Below are positions 58,921 through 64,000 of a stretch of 64,000 nucleotides of DNA, piece after piece. The translations under genes were made by a program, and so were the position numbers. The notes below the pieces were generated by a model, which searched no databases, was not told the origin of the DNA, and saw only the letters and a program-made list of their open reading frames with translations. The first letter of the stretch is position 1. The number at the start of each line of letters is the position of its first letter. Source of the DNA: Paraescarpia echinospica (lineage: Eukaryota; Annelida; Polychaeta; Sabellida; Siboglinidae); assembly GCA_020002185.1 (NCBI GenBank), contig CM034531.1:42093867-42157866 (forward strand). The letters run 5' to 3'.

Positions 58921-60121
58921 AGACTATTGTCTTTAACACGTTTAGCGTCAGGGGCGCTACTTGACCATCACTGATTGGAAGTATATACATGCACACAAGT
59001 TCCAAATGCCTACTAAGCAAATTACTACCAATTTCACCAATTTACAACGCGTACTTATTTAATGACGCCAATGACTGAGACTACATACAGGTGCGCAAGT
59101 TGAGAATGTTGGATTTACTACGAGATTGACCGAATTACCGAGCATACTTATTTAATGACGTCACTGAACGAGATTATTTACATATGCGCAAGTTCAGAAT
59201 GTCGGCTAGACGAATTACTACTAGTTTAACCGAACTACCTGGCGAACTTATTTGCGCCCAAGTTCTGAATGTTGGTTAGACGAATTACTACAAGTTGGAC
59301 CGAACTACCATGCGTACTTATTTAATGACGTCATATTCAGTGAATTCCTGCCATTTTCACCAATTTCCCGCCATTTTTCATGAACAAATCAAAACTGTAT
59401 GCAAACGCGTGATGTAAAAATCGTACCTACGTAGATAGCCAACAATTTGACTTATTTAAAAGATAAGTTCCTATTTTATAATGATTGTAAGCTATACGTA
59501 GGTATTATAAATACACATAGGTCTGTCAGTATGTGTAATTACCTATTTCATGATATGATTGACCTATTTCATAACATCTATGACTTATTTATTTTATAGT
59601 TCACCACATAAAAGACAGGAATTTAAACATTACCGTACGGAAATAATATCAAGGGTCTAATTCCAAGATGGTCGTTCTGTCGAAGAAAACGAGGCTTTAT
59701 GTTCTTGTATAACATCGACTTATATGTAGTTTACATTTCGTTTACAGTACCTCCGATAAATAGGTATCCGTTGAATTTATAATGCATTTATTATAAAATA
59801 CGCCTTATTATAACACCACATTTTTGACACGTCATCATCGATCAAACACGGGCTCAGTCCTTAGGCTAAGCCTTTTGGCCTACGGGCCAACCAATGTCGT
59901 GTGTGACAGGTTCAAATGCTGTTCGGTATATTTTCTTATGTCTCAAAATGTTAAAAGTAGCTTTCAAACGAGCTTTATGTTTTAACATAGGAAAATTTCC
60001 CTATTCAAAGTAGCTCCCAAACGAGCTTATATTTTAACATTGGAACCGGAAGTATTTTCTTGTTCCTCCGACAGAAAAATGGATGCCTCCTTCCGAAGGA
60101 CATATAATACTACTGATATCA
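58921..60121 (-). repeat. Right terminal inverted repeat, about 1.2 kb
   Basis: Reverse complement of the left arm, with fewer 100-bp units (TGACGTCA kept at about 59158 and 59325; the 59064 unit reads TGACGCCA) and a deletion in the outer motif zone. Confidence 0.8.
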
Positions 60122-60272
60122 CCAGACCGTAAAAGGTGGAACCATATTTGCCGACTGAAGTGTGTCCCGACGTATTCTATGTGAGGGAGAAGTGAAGATA
60201 AGTTGTACCACAAATATGCATATTGCTAATCCGCACTTGATTTTCTAAGAACCAATTGTTAATCTAGGTTCA
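60122..60272. other. Short gap, no feature
   Basis: Nothing recognisable between the palindromic element and the gypsy fragment. Confidence 0.4.
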
Positions 60273-60600
60273 GCAGACCATGGTGTGGGTAACCAGATGC
60301 CTCAACACTGCACGGTGTCAAGGATCATCCTGTTTGAGAATCTTTTTGGCCGTTTGCACAGTTCGCTCGGCTTCTCCATTGGCGTTTGACAGGTACAGGC
60401 TCGACGTCACATGTGTATACTGTTCTGTAAATTACTTGAACTCTGAAAACGAAAACTGGGGCGCGTTATCAGACACCAGCTCAGTTGGGATGCCAAATCG
60501 GGCGAAGATGACCTTCAACTTCGCAATGCACGATGCAGATGTCGTGTTACTGATGTGCAGTATCTCTATCCACCTAGAGTAATATTCTACTACTACCCCG
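60273..60600 (-). pseudogene. Gypsy integrase core fragment
   Basis: The minus strand reads VVVEYYSRWIEILHISNTTS, KVIFARFGIPTELVSDNAPQ, FSFSEFK, a stop, FTEQYTHVTSSLYLSNANGE and AERTVQTAKKILKQ. The second Asp (SDNAPQ) and Glu (NGEAER) of the DDE triad are present; the first Asp region and zinc domain are missing. This is a third gypsy element, unlike the two others in sequence. It abuts repeat copy 3 at about 60605. Confidence 0.8.
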
Positions 60601-60604
60601 TTGT

Positions 60605-61010
60605 AGTCTGTTAAAAAAATTCGCGCCGCCTATTACAGGGAGGAGGGCAGAAAACCACATGTCTGCCCTCCAAATGCACACACGTTTCACAGACGACAAA
60701 AATACACATTAATCGTCTTATACAAATTTATATTTCCACCGGCTACTGACGCTCGGCACAAAAACAAACATTCAGGCTCACATTTAATGGGGGGGGGGCA
60801 GAACCATATGTCGATCCCCCGAAGACATTCCAGGAATGCAGCTCTCCCCCACCCTCCCTGTTCCCGCGCCAGTGATACATGTTTTGTCACGGGTACAACT
60901 AACATAACTTTTGTTTCAAGGAATGATACCAGGTACGCACTGACCAACTATGCATATCTGCCTAACTTACACAACATTTTTCATGTTTTGACAGATTACA
61001 ACCTAGTGCT
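60605..61010. repeat. Dispersed hairpin-rich repeat, copy 3
   Basis: Same orientation as copies 1 and 2. It starts at TCGCGCCGCCTATTAC and has a perfect 10-bp stem GGAGGGCAGA..TCTGCCCTCC around a 10-base loop, a second G-rich hairpin near 60790, and the shared end CACGGGTACAACTAACATAA to GATTACAACC. Confidence 0.75.
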
Positions 61011-61011
61011 G

Positions 61012-61108
61012 GTTCGATACTCGATATATTGAAGTATCGCGATACTTGTGAAATTTCGAAACTGATATTTTGTGGTATCGCGATACTTCGATATATCGGG
61101 TATCGAAC
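61012..61108. repeat. Foldback with 34-bp arms
   Basis: 61012-61045 (GTTCGATACTCGATATATTG...) and 61075-61108 are inverted with few mismatches. A related half-unit GGTTCGATACTGCGAAAACG starts at about 61131 and leads into (CGATACCGT)n. GTGCTGGTTCGATAC-type ends occur in hAT MITEs. Confidence 0.65.
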
Positions 61109-61369
61109 TGCAAGTAATGCTGGTTCGATACTGCGAAAACGTCGATACCGTCGATACCGTCGATACCTTGTTGCCAATTATTATCCAAGATACGTATACA
61201 CTTGTTATGCCTTTGTTTTCTGGAAAGAATGGTGTATAAAATAAAAATAACTTGCTCGTGGAGAAAATTTCTCGTGAATAGTATAGTCACAAGTCAACTC
61301 ACATTTGTGAATTCAATTTGTTGGAAAATGTTTTGCCATTTGCCGGCCCACATTGCTTGCACTGTATGG

Positions 61370-61899
61370 TCTTTGACCAGCGCACAGTTAGTAATACCCC
61401 ATCAACCGAGAACAAAGCATCTCTACGACACAAGTGAATGCTACAATCAAACGAAGCCATGCTTTTTACCAGCAGATTATACTTGCGAAAAAGAAAAAAA
61501 AAGGCTACAAGGCAACACGCCCAGAAGATTACATCGAGAGAAGATGATAGATCAACAAGCCCAAAAAGCTGCATTAAGATGGATGGCGTTATGGACAATT
61601 TCTGTTTTTGTGAAACCCCCAAAAACTGTTTAGTGCCTTTAAGTAATGTATCCACATGCCATGAATTGTGAATAGTGACCCGCCTCCAAATGCATAATAC
61701 GTACAACATTCAAATACTGCTTAATCGAGTTGAAACAAAGTCGATGCGACAGAAAAGCTAACGACAAACGATGTCTACAGATAAAGACACCGAGGGACAT
61801 ACGTTGGCCAAATGGCAGAAAGGTAAATATAACTTGGGTCTGAGAACTGTATGTCATCCGAGTGCTAGACACAAAAACCTGCCCTTGAAGCCATCCCAC
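61370..61899 (-). pseudogene. DIRS-like tyrosine recombinase, C-terminally truncated
   Basis: An N-terminal SAM-like segment (TYSSQTQVIFTFLPFG, AFLSHRLCFNSIKQYLNVVR) in one frame leads to LLKGTKQFLGVSQKQKLSIT, FWACCLVAFFFLFRKYNLL, HLCRRDALFSVDG and LLTVRWSKTIQCKQ in another. This is the recombinase with its first Arg region. The HxxR and Tyr nucleophile part would follow but the homology ends at about 61370. Confidence 0.78.
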
Positions 61900-61927
61900 A
61901 TCAGCATCCAGGGAAACCAGGACATAA

Positions 61928-62770
61928 TCAGGATCTGTTGCGAATAGAAATAAAACTATTCAAGGACATGTGCCACCTCAATGGCGATGCAGCAAGTATA
62001 TCCTGCAGCCAATGTACGGAGTGTGGCTCATGTAGCCGAGATATCTTATCTGCTAATGTGTTCTGAACACGTACCGGTATATAACTGGCTGTTAAGCGAA
62101 AGTTATATATTGCTGATAGCCAAAACACGTAACTCAAACAATTCATAAGTAGAGGGTTACGTAAAGAACAGCGGTTGATATTGGATACAGTTGTGTAGTG
62201 ATGTTGTCTGACCAGACAAACACTCGCTTATTGGCCCAAGACGGGGCCCAACGCTCTACCGTCAGAACTACTGCTGCTAGCTCCTTTAAGTTGATATGCT
62301 CATTCTCAAGTTCGGGGCAATCTGCTGACCAATTGCAATAGAACCAATCCCCTTCGTAATATGCCCCTGCTCCCACATCACACGCATCGGTACACAAAGA
62401 CGTGATAGGCAGCGCGTCCAAGATCAAGGAGCAGCCATTGAAAAATGACATGAAATGTGTCCACCACTGTATGTCCAAGCGAATTGCTCGTGTTGTAGTG
62501 ACACATTTGTGGTTTGCCGCAGATAATGAGCGAATTGCATTTAATATGCGTCGGATAAATACTCTTCCGCCATATATTACGCCGGCTGCCCTGCTAGGGA
62601 TTGCAATTGATTTTTACTAGCACGCTTGTACTTAGCAACAGGATCTAACTCTACCTTCAATGCTAGCATTTTATCTTTAGGTAGGCGCTTGCACATCTGT
62701 TTTGTGTCGATTTCTATACCCAAAAACGTGACACACTGAGCTGGATCCACCTTATTCCAGTCCTCCAGTG
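61928..62770 (-). pseudogene. DIRS-like RT end and RNase H
   Basis: 62770-62577 reads DPAQCVTFLGIEIDTKQMCK, RLPKDKMLALKVEL and KNQLQSLAG. After a small shift it continues GRVFIRRILNAIRS and, in 62478-62143, WWTHFMSFFNG, PITSLCTDACDVGAGAYYEG, CPELENEHINLKELAAVVLT and RVFVWSDN. Here D (TDAC), E (INLKE) and D (SDN) are the RNase H acids. 62146-61928 gives the end: IPVRVQNTLADKISRLHEPH. The YxDD palm is not present. Confidence 0.82.
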
Positions 62771-62886
62771 GTAAACGGACAAAACTCCACTGGAAAAAAC
62801 CCACCCGGACATAACCCCACTGAAAAAACCCACCAGGACATAACCCCACTCGGACATAACCCCACTCGGACAAAACCCCACTCGCA
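62770..62886. repeat. 16-bp tandem array CGGACATAACCCCACT
   Basis: About six imperfect units, some with a GAAAAAACCCACC variant. The array replaces the expected DIRS RT palm. Confidence 0.85.
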
Positions 62887-62995
62887 TATACAAGGAAGTA
62901 AATCTAAGATAACACATCATATTTTTTATTCATATTCATTTTTATTCACAAAGAACAATAAAACATGTAAAAAGCTAACGTCAGCGTGGGTTTAT

Positions 62996-63447
62996 CACAG
63001 TATACTTCCACCTCACGTGATGACTGATGTCCTTGGTAAACACCACAGTCTACTTCCACCTCACATGATGACTGATGTCCTTGGCAAACACCACAGTCTA
63101 CGTCCACCTCACATGATGACTGATGTCCTTGGTAAACACCACAGTCTACTTCCACCTCACATGATGACTGATGTCCTTGGTAAACACCACAGTCTACTTC
63201 CACCTCACATGATGACTGATGTCCTTGGTAAACACCACAGTCTACTTCCACCTCACATGATGACTGATATCCTTAGTAAACACCACAGTCTACTTCCACC
63301 TCACATGATGACTGATGTCCTTGGTAAACACCACAGTCTACTTCCACCTCACATGATGACTGATGTCCTTGGTAAACACCACAGTCTACTTCCACCTCAC
63401 ATGATGACTGATGTCCTTGGTAAACACCACAGTCTACTTCCACCTCA
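62996..63447. repeat. 48-bp minisatellite, about 9.4 units
   Basis: The unit is CACAGTCTACTTCCACCTCA followed by CATGATGACTGATGTCCTTG and GTAAACAC. Units differ by only a few substitutions, so the array is young. As 48 is a multiple of 3, frames stay open on both strands (16-residue units HHSLLPPHMMTDVLGK on plus). Confidence 0.95.
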
Positions 63448-64000
63448 CACAGTGGCCGATGCCCTTCAGCACTTCGGGAATGGACGTGATGCCATCACGT
63501 CTGTCAGTGCAAAGCTTGTGGTGCTTAATCTGCAGCTTCTTTGTGTGGCGTCGTACACGTTTCGCAGGCGGTTCACCTCGTTGATCCTGAAGTCGTGCAG
63601 TTGCAACCTGGGCTTGGTCCTTACGGATGCTATCTACAGCTCTCCAGATGGTTGGGTGGGCATGTCCAACTAGCTTCGCAAAGGCATTGTTCCACCCCTC
63701 ACATATGTTGTTGGTTCTGGATCCGCCTTCCAAAGTGATGATATGCACATTCCAGACTGATGGTGCATACATAGGGGGCACATGGTGCATACGGAGAGGG
63801 GGAACGGATCCATCTGATCACTGAGGAGGCTGAATGCGGCGGAAAGATCCTGACACATACGTGTTGTCGAAGTACTCAAGCAAGGGTTCTAATCCATCAG
63901 GGATGTTCTCACGCAGATAGGCCATTCCCTCTGGCACATCATCCACTGGTAGGAATGCCAGTCCATCAAGCATACCACAGAAGAGCTTCACATTCTCCTC
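63448..64000 (-). pseudogene. MULE-type transposase, C-terminal part (runs off window)
   Basis: From the window edge the minus strand stays in one frame: ENVKLFCGMLDGLAFLPVDD, LRENIPDGLEPLLEYFDNTY, a TGA at about 63820, then HHVPPMYAPSVWNVH, GGSRTNNICEGWNNAFAKLV, GHAHPTIW and QDQRGEPPAKRVRR, ending IPEVLKGIGHCVRWK. The RTNNICEGWNN block and the following region match the C-terminus of MULE transposase-like proteins with FLYWCH or similar N-termini. The catalytic core would lie beyond the window. Only one in-frame stop is seen, so decay is recent, or the TGA is a single damage. Confidence 0.75.

Larger units (their letters stand above)
55294..60121. mobile_element. Near-palindromic 4.8-kb element with very long TIRs and two convergent genes
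   Basis: The left arm (about 55294-56802) and right arm (about 58921-60121) are reverse complements over more than 1 kb, judged roughly 85-90% identical by eye. The outer ends are TGATATCAGTAGTATTATA on the left and its inverse on the right, and the inner ends carry CTTTAACACG/CGTGTTAAAG. ATAT flanks both sides of CAGTAG..CTACTG, a possible 4-bp duplication that cannot be told from the palindromic end. The core holds a plus-strand and a minus-strand reading frame that converge. No transposase, integrase or polymerase motif was recognised, so the class is unknown. The internal stops suggest a dead copy of something once mobile. Confidence 0.75.
61370..62770 (-). mobile_element. DIRS-like retrotransposon fragment with tyrosine recombinase
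   Basis: The minus strand reads, in order, the RT C-terminus, RNase H and a tyrosine recombinase, the gene order of DIRS-type elements, which use a recombinase rather than an integrase. The RT palm is missing at the upstream side, where the sequence changes to a tandem array at 62770. The recombinase loses its C-terminal catalytic part. There are multiple frameshifts. Confidence 0.8.

Noticed and set aside
55294..60121. Maverick/Polinton or parvovirus-like identity for the palindromic element
   Set aside because: Long TIRs and convergent genes recall both, but no polymerase, integrase, capsid, ATPase or NS1 helicase motif is visible, and the core is only 2.1 kb.
62996..63447. CRISPR-like array of regular 48-bp repeats
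   Set aside because: There are no unique spacers; the whole 48-bp unit repeats. The region is animal DNA with introns and transposons, so it is a minisatellite.
62768..63673. 301-codon open frame on the plus strand
   Set aside because: Most of it is the 48-bp minisatellite, open only because the period is a multiple of three. Its end overlaps the better-supported MULE frame on the other strand.

Overview
This window is animal nuclear DNA. It is AT-rich and gene-sparse, and its genes have introns with GT..AG boundaries. The protein families and the mix of transposons (CR1-like and RTE-like LINEs, Ty3/gypsy, Penelope-like, DIRS-like, hAT, MULE) are typical of a marine invertebrate bilaterian. 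The sequence alone does not fix the phylum. No bacterial operons or CRISPR arrays were seen.

Host-type genes, in order: (1) 1813-2871 (-), an intronless C2H2 zinc-finger gene with about 12 fingers, some decayed. (2) 23363-25236 (+), a three-exon gene for a small secreted single-PLAT-domain protein. (3) 27124-32040 (+), a nine-exon gene for a secreted bacterial-type family-3 solute-binding protein; every splice phase agrees. (4) 39491-45777 (-), a six-exon class A GPCR with a leader-like N-terminus and all five introns in phase 0. The PLAT and solute-binding genes lie in tandem on the same strand, 1.9 kb apart.

The rest is largely mobile DNA. 4.4-6.4 kb: tRNA-derived SINE, MITE and foldback pieces. 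7.6-12.0 kb: a nearly complete but decayed CR1-like LINE. 14.0-15.2 kb: opposed fragments of two DNA transposons. 16.6-18.1 kb: two LINE fragments meeting tail to tail. 19.2-22.6 kb: a decayed gypsy element. 25.6-26.0 kb: a Penelope-like GIY-YIG fragment. 34.74-38.41 kb: a DNA transposon with exact 23-bp terminal inverted repeats, a 4-bp ATCT target duplication and ten copies of a 14-bp subterminal motif. 47.2-53.2 kb: a gypsy element whose gag was split by a 5'-truncated RTE LINE and by a hAT MITE. 55.3-60.1 kb: a large near-palindromic element. 60.3-64.0 kb: gypsy integrase, DIRS-like, minisatellite and MULE fragments.

The best candidate for something undescribed is the 55294-60121 element. 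It has 1.2-1.5 kb terminal inverted repeats built partly of about 100-bp tandem units, several carrying TGACGTCA or a one-base variant. Its 2.1-kb core holds two convergent decayed reading frames rich in Cys/His metal-binding patterns, and I recognise no transposase. The 34.7-38.4 kb transposon, the solute-binding protein gene and the nested gypsy locus are the next most informative parts.
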